DNA from: Robiginitomaculum_A sp036478535
Lineage (GTDB): Bacteria > Pseudomonadota > Alphaproteobacteria > Caulobacterales > Maricaulaceae
Assembly (NCBI GenBank): GCA_965224735.1
Contig: OZ245059.1
Location: 1,860,001 to 1,924,000 of the forward strand
Length of the DNA stretch: 64,000 bases
Reading direction: 5' to 3'
Shown in pieces: positions 45,473-54,561 of the stretch. The notes under the pieces were generated by a model that worked only from the letters and a program-made list of their open reading frames with translations, was not told the DNA's origin and made no database searches. Position numbers and translations under genes: made by a program. How positions within the stretch are numbered: position 1 is the first letter of the stretch; each line of letters opens with the position of its first letter.

Positions 45473-45806
45473 CCCTAAAAAAGATTCAAAATCAAATTTG
45501 AGAAAAACGTGCCTGCGGTGCCACTCCAAAAAATATTCTCTGCCGTTAATTTTCATTTCAATTTACCTCCTAAACTTTCACCGCAAAATATTTGCTGTTT
45601 TCGTGGTTTTAGAGTGGCAAAAAAACGATGTTTTTACGAGGGTATAAATAGCAGGTAATTGGGGGATTGCGTGACTTATAATTACCTGTCCCAGCCGTTA
45701 ACCACAGTGGCAGCGTACATAGCGCAAAATCCTCGTCCCACCCGAATTTCGCAATGGCCCGAAAAAATGATGTGCAGACAACGGTTTAGCCCATTTTGGG
45801 CCGCGC
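45473..45806. other. AT-rich gap between insertion elements
   Basis: No gene is recognisable. It contains two inverted-repeat pairs: TGCCACTC (45519-45526) with GAGTGGCA (45612-45619), and CAGGTAATT (45652-45660) with AATTACCTG (45680-45688). A 12-base GATGTGCAGACA at 45769-45780 is complementary to a site inside the IS110 copy (see findings). Confidence 0.5.
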
Positions 45807-46019
45807 CCTTTATCTTGCCCTGACTAAACCCGCCCCTTTTGTCAACCCAAATTGGTCTTTTTCCAAACATACCATTTTCCTTTCATGTCTGCACATCTTC
45901 ATTTTGCGCGCAGTATTGCGCTGTAATTTTTTGGCTTCCCAGACGGTTCATGCACTACTTCGTGCTCGATCATTTGTGACCCGCACATGCTGTTTTCAGA
46001 GGGGATGGACGTCCAGAAG

Positions 46020-46160
46020 CACTGCAAACGCACTTAAATAATTCGTCATAATAATTACTCAGTGCCGGCAAGATAGCGGGATCATCCCTCCCGCGACCCC
46101 GTCTTGGAGCCATCCACTTTACGTGGAATTCGGAAGATTATTGATTGTATTTTACTTAGT
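46020..46160 (-). ncRNA. Putative IS110 guide RNA region, copy 2
   Basis: The counterpart of the structured region after the transposase in copy 1, containing the CCAC/GTGG and GCGGGA/TCCCGC stems. Conservation here exceeds that of the end of the coding sequence, which suggests selection on the RNA. Confidence 0.35.
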
Positions 46161-46194
46161 TTTCTGTCTCCATTCTCGTGGTTATTTGTCGTAT

Positions 46195-47232
46195 TTACGC
46201 CGCGTTTAGCTCGTCGCGGCTCGCCTTAAACTCTGTTCCGTCCACCCACATTCGGTGTAATATTGTCGCTAGTTTGCGGGCAACGGCAACAATGGCGCGG
46301 CGCTTTCCAGCCCGCTTTTGTATGCTCATCCCCCAGGCTTTGAGCACCGACCAGCTCTGCACACGCGTGAGCATTGACTGGGCAGCTTCATAGAGAAGCG
46401 CGCGCATTTCAGGGTCGCCGCACTTGGATATTCGCCCGTCATAGTCCACCGTCCCCGATTGGTATCGCTTCGGTGTTAGGCCCAAATGCGCCCCGACCGT
46501 CTTTGATTTTGCAAACCTAGACGGGTCATCAATGGTTGTTTTAAAGGCAAGTGAAGTCACCGGGCCGACGCCTGGCACCGTCATAAACCGGCGGCAAACT
46601 TCATCTTCGCGCACCGTTTGCACAAGCAGTTTGTGGAACTTATTATGTTGCTCCAAAAGCGTATGCCTGACCGATAACATACTGGCCGTCATATCGCGCA
46701 GCATGGGGTCTTCATTCTCCAACTTCATCAACAAATCGCGCTCGAAATTTCCTCTGGTCGAACGGTTCATCTTAATGCCAAACACCTTGAGCGTCCCGCG
46801 AATGGCGTTTTCAATATCGATAAATTTACGCTTTAACATGCGGCGATTGGTCAACAATATCCGCAAACGGTGGCTGTTATCGCTCTTGACATGCACCTGT
46901 CTGAACCATCCTGTGCGCATCATATGGGCAAGTCCTCGCGCATCATTGCGATCCGTCTTGTTGCGCATCGCCCCAAGCGCGCTTGCCATATGGCGCGTCT
47001 CGACAACAATCGCCGGGAAGCCTAGCTTGATAAGTTCATTGCTCAGCCAAGGCGACAGGCTGCTGGCCTCAAATCCAACCCGTTCAATACGGCCAGCAAA
47101 TGGCTTCAGTACAGGCGCAATTGCTTCTGGCTCCGTCATAACCGACACTTGTTTTAGCACCTTGCCGTCCTTATCAACTACGCAAACAGCCGTCTCTTCA
47201 AGTGATATATCCAATCCTACAAATACGTTCAT
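46195..47232 (-). CDS. IS110-family transposase, copy 2
   Basis: A 345-residue transposase identical to copy 1 except for Ala instead of Ser after PEMR. The DEDD and C-terminal motifs are intact, so it should be active and able to supply transposase to both copies. Silent differences cluster around codons 270-345 and the first 30 bases after the stop, then the two copies become identical again, a mosaic pattern that suggests past recombination with a third relative. Confidence 0.9.
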   Translation of the reverse strand: MNVFVGLDISLEETAVCVVDKDGKVLKQVSVMTEPEAIAPVLKPFAGRIERVGFEASSLSPWLSNELIKLGFPAIVVETRHMASALGAMRNKTDRNDARGLAHMMRTGWFRQVHVKSDNSHRLRILLTNRRMLKRKFIDIENAIRGTLKVFGIKMNRSTRGNFERDLLMKLENEDPMLRDMTASMLSVRHTLLEQHNKFHKLLVQTVREDEVCRRFMTVPGVGPVTSLAFKTTIDDPSRFAKSKTVGAHLGLTPKRYQSGTVDYDGRISKCGDPEMRALLYEAAQSMLTRVQSWSVLKAWGMSIQKRAGKRRAIVAVARKLATILHRMWVDGTEFKASRDELNAA

Positions 47233-47465
47233 AATGGTCTCCTCAATAATTTATGTGTGAACACATTCACTATACCAACCCACACTCCAGTCTCCACAAT
47301 ACTTAGCGAATCACACACGGCGGGTTTACCCAAGCACTGCACACACGACCCCAAAAACCACCCAATTTTCCCCTATTTTCAGAAATTCCCAAAATCAGAA
47401 AAGCGTCAAATTTAGCAAAAAGCGTGTGCGTAAACGCTATCGAAAATTCATATAATTTTAGAGAA

Positions 47466-47660
47466 TTATTGTAGTTTTATTCTATTTTCCAACGACCATC
47501 TAAGTAATCCACGAACATGATAAAACACCCGTCCGCCATGTTTATGATAGTTCGGACCCTGTCCCCGCCAGCGCATATTATGCAAAGTTTTAGCCTCAAT
47601 CCGTAAATATCCCGCCGCCTCTTCCGTCGTCAAAAACGGACTTTCCAGAGCTATAACCAT
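47466..47660 (-). CDS. Excisionase-like winged-helix protein of element 2
   Basis: A 64-residue protein with LTTEEAAGYLRIEAKTLHNM followed by RWRGQGPNYHKHGGRVFYH, the same AlpA/RdfS core as the protein at 21682-21900. ATG 47660 is preceded by GGAGGTTATT; a longer frame starts 57 bases earlier without such a site. It is probably the directionality factor paired with the second integrase, but here it lies at the far end of the element, next to the inserted IS110. Confidence 0.7.
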   Translation of the reverse strand: MVIALESPFLTTEEAAGYLRIEAKTLHNMRWRGQGPNYHKHGGRVFYHVRGLLRWSLENRIKLQ

Positions 47661-47767
47661 AATAACCTCCCTCATAAATGAGTAAAATATACGGTGAACC
47701 ATGCAAGTATTAGGCAAAATATTGAAACAAATTCAGTCAATTTTTAGTAAAAACGGAGCATAAATAC

Positions 47768-48484
47768 CTACACTAATGACATTTCCAGCTTGTTTTTTCG
47801 ATCCTGCCAATGGGGCATTTGCCTTTCGAGTAAATCATAAAAAGCGGCAGAATGATCGTGATGAATGAGATGGCACAGTTCGTGTACTATGACATATTCT
47901 ATGCAGTCCTTTGGAGTTTTAATCAAATCAATGTTTAGAGTTAGTGTTCCCGCTTTACTCAAACTCCCCCAACGTTTTTTAAGAATTCTCAAACTAAGGC
48001 ACGGCTTGGCAAGCCCTTGCTTGGGAAATTCATGCCATGCTTTTTCAAATGCATTGGTAAAAATTATTTCGGCTTTTTCTCTGTACCAAGCGTCCATTAG
48101 ATTTTGAACTACCATCATGCCATTATCTGTTTTGGGGACTAACAAGCGTCCTCGTAATAGCTTAACTGCATTCACATCATCAACGAACGAAAGCCTGTAA
48201 TTTCTTCCTAGGTATAAATGAGACTCTCCAGTTACATAGGTGCGAGGCAAAGAACGTGGCTCAAATTTTTCAAAAAATCGTATTTGTCGTCGTATCCACC
48301 TTACTCGTTTGCGGACAATTCCATCAATTTTACCCATTGGAGTTCCGTAAGGACTTTTGACAATTATTGATTTATCGGGGTGAACCGAAATTTCTAGTGT
48401 TGCTCGCTCACAAAATAAAAGCCTATAGGCAACTGCGTTATTCCCATATTCCACGGAACGAATTTGAGCTACAATATCTAGCAT
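47768..48484 (-). CDS. YgjP-like metallopeptidase (DUF45/M48)
   Basis: A 238-residue protein with the zinc motif IVHELCHLIHHDHSAAFYDL (HExxH near residue 205) and the YgjP-type core RWGSLSKAGTLTLNIDLIKT. DUF45 proteins often end type I restriction operons; the role there is unknown. It overlaps the hsdR stop by seven bases, so it is translated from the same message and is its last gene. Confidence 0.85.
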   Translation of the reverse strand: MLDIVAQIRSVEYGNNAVAYRLLFCERATLEISVHPDKSIIVKSPYGTPMGKIDGIVRKRVRWIRRQIRFFEKFEPRSLPRTYVTGESHLYLGRNYRLSFVDDVNAVKLLRGRLLVPKTDNGMMVVQNLMDAWYREKAEIIFTNAFEKAWHEFPKQGLAKPCLSLRILKKRWGSLSKAGTLTLNIDLIKTPKDCIEYVIVHELCHLIHHDHSAAFYDLLERQMPHWQDRKNKLEMSLV

Positions 48485-51400
48485 TGTTGATGCCGAGCAA
48501 TTTGCATGGTTTTATCAATTATCTCATCCATCTGCTCAATGCTAAGGGATACTTGATGGGTGTCTCGTAAGGCATCATACAAAAAATCGTCAATATCATT
48601 TTGAGTTTTCTTGATGGCATTTTCGTCATTCCAAAAATCAACTTTCAAATTATTGCTTATGATGCCTTTGATGGCGATGGCCACTAACGCGGACACAGTT
48701 TTTGCATCCTCTACGGTATTGGTGCTCTTCGCAACAAATGGGAGTAGAATACCGTAATAAGCACTGGCTTCATCATCTCCAGAGATTGCATCGGGAATAT
48801 CATCCCGTTTTTTGAATGCTACGTCATCACGAATCTCGGACACGCGGTTTAAATATTCCAAATCAGATAGACGGCGCGCTCTGAAATCATCAATTGCGTC
48901 TTGGATGAGTTTAGAGAACTTTGCATAAAACGCAGGGTCTTCCTCCATGCGCTCGGTAATGGTCTTTTTCGTTGCATGCGCAATCATATCGGCACGAGAT
49001 GCTGTAGACTTATCTTCACCAAGACCGCGACCTTGCTTCATCTCGTTAAACGTCTCTTCATCAAAAATATTGACAGGTTCGTTAAGTTGCTGAACCTCAT
49101 CAGCCTGAATATGGGTGTTGAGAAGTTTTTCAATTTTTGGTTCATAGTCTTTAAAACTAATCGTCTCGGCGTAGCGTAACTTAACTGAACGGCGCAAATT
49201 TTGAAAACGTATTAGGTCGGTTTTATAAGTAGCAATCTTTGCCTCATTCGTATTCATTACAAAATGGTCTGTTGAAAGAGCGATCGCCAAGGTCTTGCTA
49301 TAAGAGGACAGCGCGTCATAAAAATCTTCTCGAATAGCTTCGTCGGCTAATAGGACTTCGTAAGCCTCTTCGTCATGTTGGTTTTTGACTTCTTTGAAAA
49401 CGTCCCACAAATCAGAATATCTTTGCGGAAGTTTGGCAACTTCTTCTTTGACCGAGGTTAGCGTTCCCGCAAGGTCGTCCTCGTCAAAACCCTCAAGAGC
49501 ATCATACATAGTTAAGGCATCATCTAGCTCGCCAAGAATACTCACATAGTCTACGATATAGCCATAGTCCTTTTTCTCATGCAGGCGGTTTACCCGCGCA
49601 ATAGCTTGCAGCAAGGTTTGCTCCCTTAGTCTTTTGCAGATGTATAGAACTGTGTTTCGCGGAGCATCAAAACCGGTCAGGAGCTTGCTAACCACAATAA
49701 GAATTTCGGGGTCTTCTCCGTGTTTAAACTGGTTGATGATCTGTTTGGTATACTCTTCCTCAGACCCAAAGCGTTTCATCATCTTTTGCCAGAAACGCCC
49801 GACAACATCATTAGGGTCGTCGCCTACCTCTTCGTAGTTATCTCGCGCATCAGAACCAGAGATAAGAACCTCGGAACTTACATAGCCAATGTCTTTGAGG
49901 TATTCTTGATATTTCAAAGCCGTAGCCTTGTTCGGGGCAACGAGCTGCGCTTTGAATCCTGTGCCTTGCCAGTTCTCGCGGTAATGCTCGCTAATATCGA
50001 AAGCCTGCATATACACCACTTGGTCAGTCTTAGTCAGCATTTCAGCGCGGGCGTACTTCTTCTTAAGGTCAGCCTTTTGCTCTATGCTTAAACCTTGCGT
50101 GTGGCGCTCAAACCAGAGATCTATGGCCGTTTGGTTCTGCTGCATTTCTACATGCCGCCCCTCATAGAGAAGCGGAACAACGGCTTTATCGGCCACAGCC
50201 TGTTTAATGGAGTAGTGAGGATCAATAAGCCCGCCGAACTTAGCAAAGTTGTTCTTGTCCTTTTTCAGCAACGGCGTACCCGTAAAGCCGATATAACAGG
50301 CATTTGGCAGCATTTGGCGCATCCGTGTTGCCAGTGACCCAAAATTAGTACGGTGGCTCTCATCCACTAAGACGAATATATCTGATGACGGGTCACTAAA
50401 CTTCTTGGCAACCCACGCTTTCTCGAACTTGTGAATAAGGGTGGTTATTATCGACGAGCTTCCCTCCTTAAGTAGCTTGGCGAGGTGCCTGCCGCTTTGG
50501 GCGCGTTTCGGGAGTAGGCCACACGCGGTAAAGGTGTTACCAAGCTGCTTATCAAGATCGTCTCGGTCTGTAACCAGCAAGATACGCGGGTTAATCAGCT
50601 CCGTATCAAGTGCCAAGGCTCTGGCCAGCCAGACCATGGTAAGTGACTTACCTGACCCTTGCGTATGCCAAACAATGCCCCCTTTACGTTTGCCTTTACT
50701 GTCCTTGGTTTTAATACGCTGGGCGGCAGACTTGACTAAAAAGAACTGCTGATAACGGGCTATCTTTTTGAGACCGCCATCAAACAGGGTAAATCCGTAA
50801 ATCAGTTCAAGTAGCCTTTCAGGGCGGCAAAGACTATATATTGCTTTGTCCTGTTCTGTGACAAGGCGCGCTCCCTCTTTTGCTTGAGCCTCAAAGAACC
50901 CCCGTGCCTTTTTGAAATCTTCGGCGAATAACAAAGTTGTTCCATCATCCGTCAGCGGCGTGTTAACGAGTTTTTCTATTTTTTTGTTATTTTTTTGCTC
51001 ATCACCAAGCTCGTTCCAAACGCTCCAAAATGGGCTTGGCGTGCCAGTTGTTGCGTATTTCGCCTTGTTCTTGCTCACCCCTAAAACCAGTTGGGTATAG
51101 GTAAATAGTTTGGGAATATAATCGTCACCCTGATTACGGATATTCTGTGAAACGGCTTGTTCAATGTCCTCTTTTGGGGACTTGCATTCTATCACCACCG
51201 TAGGAATGCCGTTGACGAACAGGACAATATCTGGCCGCGCTGTTTCTTGGCTCCGATTGCGTTCAACCGAGAATTCGGCGCAGACATGAAACACGTTATT
51301 AGATGGATTTTTCCAATCAATGTAATTAAGAGTGAAGCTCTTACGGTCGCCCTCTATGGTTTGCTCCATAGCGGTTCCAAGGGTAATAAGGTCATAAATG

Positions 51401-51684
51401 GCTTCATTGGTTTTCAGCAGACCATCATATTTAACATTCTTCAGCTTCTGAACCGCCGTTTGGATGTTTTCCTCACTAAACAGATATTCCTGCCCCTTGT
51501 GGCGGATGCGGTTAATCTTCTTAAGTTGTCGGCGCAGGATATTCTCAAGCAAGACATTACTGCCCCGTCCTTGCCGTTCCCGCATAGCTTCGCCGTTAGG
51601 CAGATATTCATACCCCAAATTGATAAGAACTTGCAGCGCAGGAATTTGCGAGAGATATTCTTCGTTAAATCGGAAACCTTGCAT
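48478..51684 (-). CDS. hsdR: HsdR, type I restriction subunit
   Basis: A 1068-residue motor-nuclease subunit. The nuclease domain shows RPDIVLFVNGIPTVVIECKS (D...ExK, about residues 145-165). The translocase has Walker A TQGSGKSLTMVWLA (about 342), a DEAH-like VDESHRT (about 441), VSKLLTGFDAP and IARVNRLHEKK. The C-terminus is a helical HsdM-binding region. It acts in a complex with two HsdM and one HsdS. It starts at ATG overlapping the DUF6119 stop (TAATG). Confidence 0.95.
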   Translation of the reverse strand: MQGFRFNEEYLSQIPALQVLINLGYEYLPNGEAMRERQGRGSNVLLENILRRQLKKINRIRHKGQEYLFSEENIQTAVQKLKNVKYDGLLKTNEAIYDLITLGTAMEQTIEGDRKSFTLNYIDWKNPSNNVFHVCAEFSVERNRSQETARPDIVLFVNGIPTVVIECKSPKEDIEQAVSQNIRNQGDDYIPKLFTYTQLVLGVSKNKAKYATTGTPSPFWSVWNELGDEQKNNKKIEKLVNTPLTDDGTTLLFAEDFKKARGFFEAQAKEGARLVTEQDKAIYSLCRPERLLELIYGFTLFDGGLKKIARYQQFFLVKSAAQRIKTKDSKGKRKGGIVWHTQGSGKSLTMVWLARALALDTELINPRILLVTDRDDLDKQLGNTFTACGLLPKRAQSGRHLAKLLKEGSSSIITTLIHKFEKAWVAKKFSDPSSDIFVLVDESHRTNFGSLATRMRQMLPNACYIGFTGTPLLKKDKNNFAKFGGLIDPHYSIKQAVADKAVVPLLYEGRHVEMQQNQTAIDLWFERHTQGLSIEQKADLKKKYARAEMLTKTDQVVYMQAFDISEHYRENWQGTGFKAQLVAPNKATALKYQEYLKDIGYVSSEVLISGSDARDNYEEVGDDPNDVVGRFWQKMMKRFGSEEEYTKQIINQFKHGEDPEILIVVSKLLTGFDAPRNTVLYICKRLREQTLLQAIARVNRLHEKKDYGYIVDYVSILGELDDALTMYDALEGFDEDDLAGTLTSVKEEVAKLPQRYSDLWDVFKEVKNQHDEEAYEVLLADEAIREDFYDALSSYSKTLAIALSTDHFVMNTNEAKIATYKTDLIRFQNLRRSVKLRYAETISFKDYEPKIEKLLNTHIQADEVQQLNEPVNIFDEETFNEMKQGRGLGEDKSTASRADMIAHATKKTITERMEEDPAFYAKFSKLIQDAIDDFRARRLSDLEYLNRVSEIRDDVAFKKRDDIPDAISGDDEASAYYGILLPFVAKSTNTVEDAKTVSALVAIAIKGIISNNLKVDFWNDENAIKKTQNDIDDFLYDALRDTHQVSLSIEQMDEIIDKTMQIARHQQC

Positions 51685-53411
51685 TACGCGGCCTCCTCAT
51701 TTCCAAGAACAATAGTGTCTAAGCTATTGGCAAGTTCTTCGGCCTCTTCGGGGGTAATTTCACTTAAATTTTTCTTTTTCTCGGGTTTCTTCCATTTCTT
51801 CTTCTTACCAGTGGTTTTAGGCGATAGGTCATTAACGAAGCAGAACTCGGCAGGGATACCCATTCGGCGCAAAGATTTCATTGTCCGCTTTAAGCTGATG
51901 CGTGAGAACAGTGGCAAGTTACGCGACTTACCCTCTTTATCCTTATGGGTAACAATTTGGTAAATCACCTTGAACGCATTATTGTCTATTGGCGCTGTGA
52001 AAGTGTCTAATTGACCGTCAGGTGATAACTCTGCGGCTAGAGCTTTTAACTTCTCCCGCGCTTCTTCATTATCCCGAACCAGTTCAATAGAATTCAAACC
52101 TTGGTTAAAAAGGTGGCTAAGGGTGGCCGAAACGATAGAGCGTTTGACGTGATGCAATAGCGCCGTGCCGTCTTGGGTTTCATAAATATCACAAGGCTCG
52201 ACCTGCCTTTGACCTTTTGGCGCAATGCTTTTTTTGTCCATGCACACTCTATCCGTAGAAGCCGCCGCACCTGCATCATTGAACTCGCCCTCATTGGCGT
52301 GGTTGAAATCGGGTAGCGCCGTGTCTTTACATAGAGGGTCTAAATAGGTGGAAAGTTCGGTAATGTAATTGCTATCAACCTGATACCAATTTCCCTCACT
52401 GATATGAAACGCACCATCCATACCGTCGAGTGAAGTGTCATAAATCATAGATTTAAGAATACTGGCCTTATCACCGCGCGGCTGTCCATCTTCATTGGTG
52501 AGCACAAGACGGTGTTTCTTAAGCATTTCAATGTTTATGGTGTCTAAGCCGATTTTCGCGCCCTCAAGGTAATCATAATATCTGTCGATGAAAATGTCAT
52601 CATAGACCAAACCCGCACGCGCCCCTGTGAAAGTTGCATACATCTCGTCTCTATAGTCAATGATTTCTGGGATGGCGAGAATGAGGTTTTCATCTTTATT
52701 TTGGATGGCTTCCAATAATTCCGCATTGAGGCTATCGATAATAACAGGGTCTCTAACAGGCGTTACATTTAGAATATCTGGAAAGGCGGTTTTAAATGAA
52801 GTGTCTTTATATTTCCCAAGCAGATATTCACATAGTTCAGGCAATTCGTTTGGTTGCGCCGATGAGCTAACCCGAACACTGCTGGAGCCAGTGACATGCT
52901 TGAAAGGCGCGTCTATGGCGTCTTTAACTCTGCCCGTCAGGCTTTTTAATACGGTGCTGTCAGAGTCAAAGTCAAAACCTACCAAGTCGGAACCCACAGG
53001 GAGTTGAATGCGTTGCCGCCGCGCAAGGCCAGGCTCTAACCCATCAAGGCTTTTAAGCTGGTCAGGCTCGACGCTGTTGAGGGTAATGCGCAAGCCAAAA
53101 TCATATTCATAGCTCGCGTCTTTTAGATTGTGAAACACATGCCCAAAGGTAATCGCAAAGCATCTTTCGCCCACGGGCAGAAATACAATCGCCCCTTTGA
53201 GCGCTTGAGTTAAGCTTTGCTGAACATCAAAATACCCTTTCCACCACGGAGGGCGAGGGACGTTATCGAGCAAATAGAGCGTAGCGCCCTCTGGTAAATT
53301 ATTTGCAGCAATATCATCTTGTAAGGCGTGTTCATCTTCTAATGTGTTCGTGGCATCAAACCCCTCTTTGAGGAGATAAATCGAAAATGATCTTGATTTT
53401 GCATTAGCCAT
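51684..53411 (-). CDS. DUF6119 / TIGR04141-like protein in the hsd operon
   Basis: A 575-residue protein matching the sporadically distributed TIGR04141 (DUF6119) family: SFSIYLLKEGFDATNTLEDE at the start, then PRPPWWKGYFDVQQSLTQAL, ALKGAIVFLPVGERCFAITF and a Lys-rich C-terminus (KKKKWKKPEKKKN). The family is found inside restriction loci and defence islands without known activity. It overlaps both hsdS (8 bases) and hsdR (1 base), so it is an integral part of this operon. Possible roles are regulation of restriction or an added anti-phage step; both are inference. Confidence 0.8.
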   Translation of the reverse strand: MANAKSRSFSIYLLKEGFDATNTLEDEHALQDDIAANNLPEGATLYLLDNVPRPPWWKGYFDVQQSLTQALKGAIVFLPVGERCFAITFGHVFHNLKDASYEYDFGLRITLNSVEPDQLKSLDGLEPGLARRQRIQLPVGSDLVGFDFDSDSTVLKSLTGRVKDAIDAPFKHVTGSSSVRVSSSAQPNELPELCEYLLGKYKDTSFKTAFPDILNVTPVRDPVIIDSLNAELLEAIQNKDENLILAIPEIIDYRDEMYATFTGARAGLVYDDIFIDRYYDYLEGAKIGLDTINIEMLKKHRLVLTNEDGQPRGDKASILKSMIYDTSLDGMDGAFHISEGNWYQVDSNYITELSTYLDPLCKDTALPDFNHANEGEFNDAGAAASTDRVCMDKKSIAPKGQRQVEPCDIYETQDGTALLHHVKRSIVSATLSHLFNQGLNSIELVRDNEEAREKLKALAAELSPDGQLDTFTAPIDNNAFKVIYQIVTHKDKEGKSRNLPLFSRISLKRTMKSLRRMGIPAEFCFVNDLSPKTTGKKKKWKKPEKKKNLSEITPEEAEELANSLDTIVLGNEEAA

Positions 53412-54561
53412 TACGCTGCTCCTTTTTTGCTATTAGGCATTTGCCGCTGAGGAGTTTTTGCATCAGGCCGCGTTTTTGCTCTCGGTATTTGTCTGCTAGG
53501 GCTTTAAGGGTTTTTATTTCGTGAGCTGCATTGTCGAGGCTTGCGCTAATCCGTAATTGTTCTTCATGTGAAGGAAGTGGGACTTTTATAGTGTGTAAGT
53601 CTTTTGCATAAACATGGGGTTGGGCTCCCCCTGATTGTAGCGAATAGATTTGTTGTTGTTTTGCTTTAAGAGCAAAGAACAGGTATCTCGTTGAGATACT
53701 TTCGGAATAAACAACATTGCAATCAGACGCCCAAATTGGGGAATTATGAAACCAAATGTAACCTGCATTAGCACCTGACGCACTCGCGGTTATGCATGGA
53801 ATGTTATGGGTAGACTTGTTGTGAAAATAGGGTGATGTTTTTCCTCCAGCAATAACAGGAATGTCTCCTGAATGAATTTCAGACTTCCTCAGTGCCTTGC
53901 CCTTTTCGATAGTAATTTTGCCCTTGAGGTCGCCTAGCTTAACTAGGTTTTCTTGTTGGTTTCTAATCATGGCGCTCATCAACCATTCAAATTGTTTTTG
54001 TTTGGCGGTGATGAGGGCTTCGGTTTTTTCTATGGCCTTGTCCCAGATCAGCAGGGTCGTAGCAATCTTATTTTGCTGTGGTTTTGGCGGGATAAGAATG
54101 GATACCTTATTTAGGTCTTTCTGGCCTATATTAGAGCGTATGGCGCCTTGGCCGCGCCTAATCAGTTCTTTGCGCATGGAAGAACTTTGAAAACAATATC
54201 CAGAATACTCTGGAGTTAGCAGGCTTGAAAATTGCCGCCCTCTAATTACGAAGCCGCCGAATGTTGCTGGTGTATCGTCCATATAGATTGTGGCGCAGGC
54301 AATGTCTTCCCGTGTTTCAGATGTGCGGTTAAGCAATATATCTCCTTTGATAACAGAAAAGCCTCGTTTTTGCTTTTCACTGATTTCAACAGAGCCTCTT
54401 ATTTCGTCATGCGTAAGAAATTCCCCTTGGAATACGTCCATCACATTCACAAACTTCATCCCTGAACCATAAGCAGATTTATCGGCATTAACGCCGTTCT
54501 TGAAGTCTATAAATTCGCCAAGAGTTTTATGTTGCCATCCATTTTCTAAATGTTCATTCAT
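53404..54561 (-). CDS. hsdS: HsdS, type I specificity subunit (two domains)
   Basis: A 385-residue protein with two target-recognition domains separated by conserved helices (NKIATTLLIWDKAIEKTEAL about residue 160; LRISASLDNAAHEIKTLKAL near the end), the standard HsdS design recognising a bipartite DNA site. It overlaps the hsdM stop by ATGA and the DUF6119 gene by eight bases. No frameshift is seen. Specificity cannot be predicted from sequence by eye. Confidence 0.9.
   Translation of the reverse strand: MNEHLENGWQHKTLGEFIDFKNGVNADKSAYGSGMKFVNVMDVFQGEFLTHDEIRGSVEISEKQKRGFSVIKGDILLNRTSETREDIACATIYMDDTPATFGGFVIRGRQFSSLLTPEYSGYCFQSSSMRKELIRRGQGAIRSNIGQKDLNKVSILIPPKPQQNKIATTLLIWDKAIEKTEALITAKQKQFEWLMSAMIRNQQENLVKLGDLKGKITIEKGKALRKSEIHSGDIPVIAGGKTSPYFHNKSTHNIPCITASASGANAGYIWFHNSPIWASDCNVVYSESISTRYLFFALKAKQQQIYSLQSGGAQPHVYAKDLHTIKVPLPSHEEQLRISASLDNAAHEIKTLKALADKYREQKRGLMQKLLSGKCLIAKKEQRNG

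Larger units (their letters stand above)
45807..47338 (-). mobile_element. IS110-family element, copy 2 (inverted)
   Basis: Exactly 1532 bases matching the copy at 22885-24416 in opposite orientation, with differences concentrated near the 3' end of the transposase gene and identical or nearly identical flanking non-coding DNA. The AGTGCTTGGGTAAAC end is at 47338. It brackets the transfer region together with copy 1. Confidence 0.85.

Noticed and set aside
51157..51963. 268-codon rightward frame
   Set aside because: Antisense to hsdR and the DUF6119 gene; no recognisable protein features.
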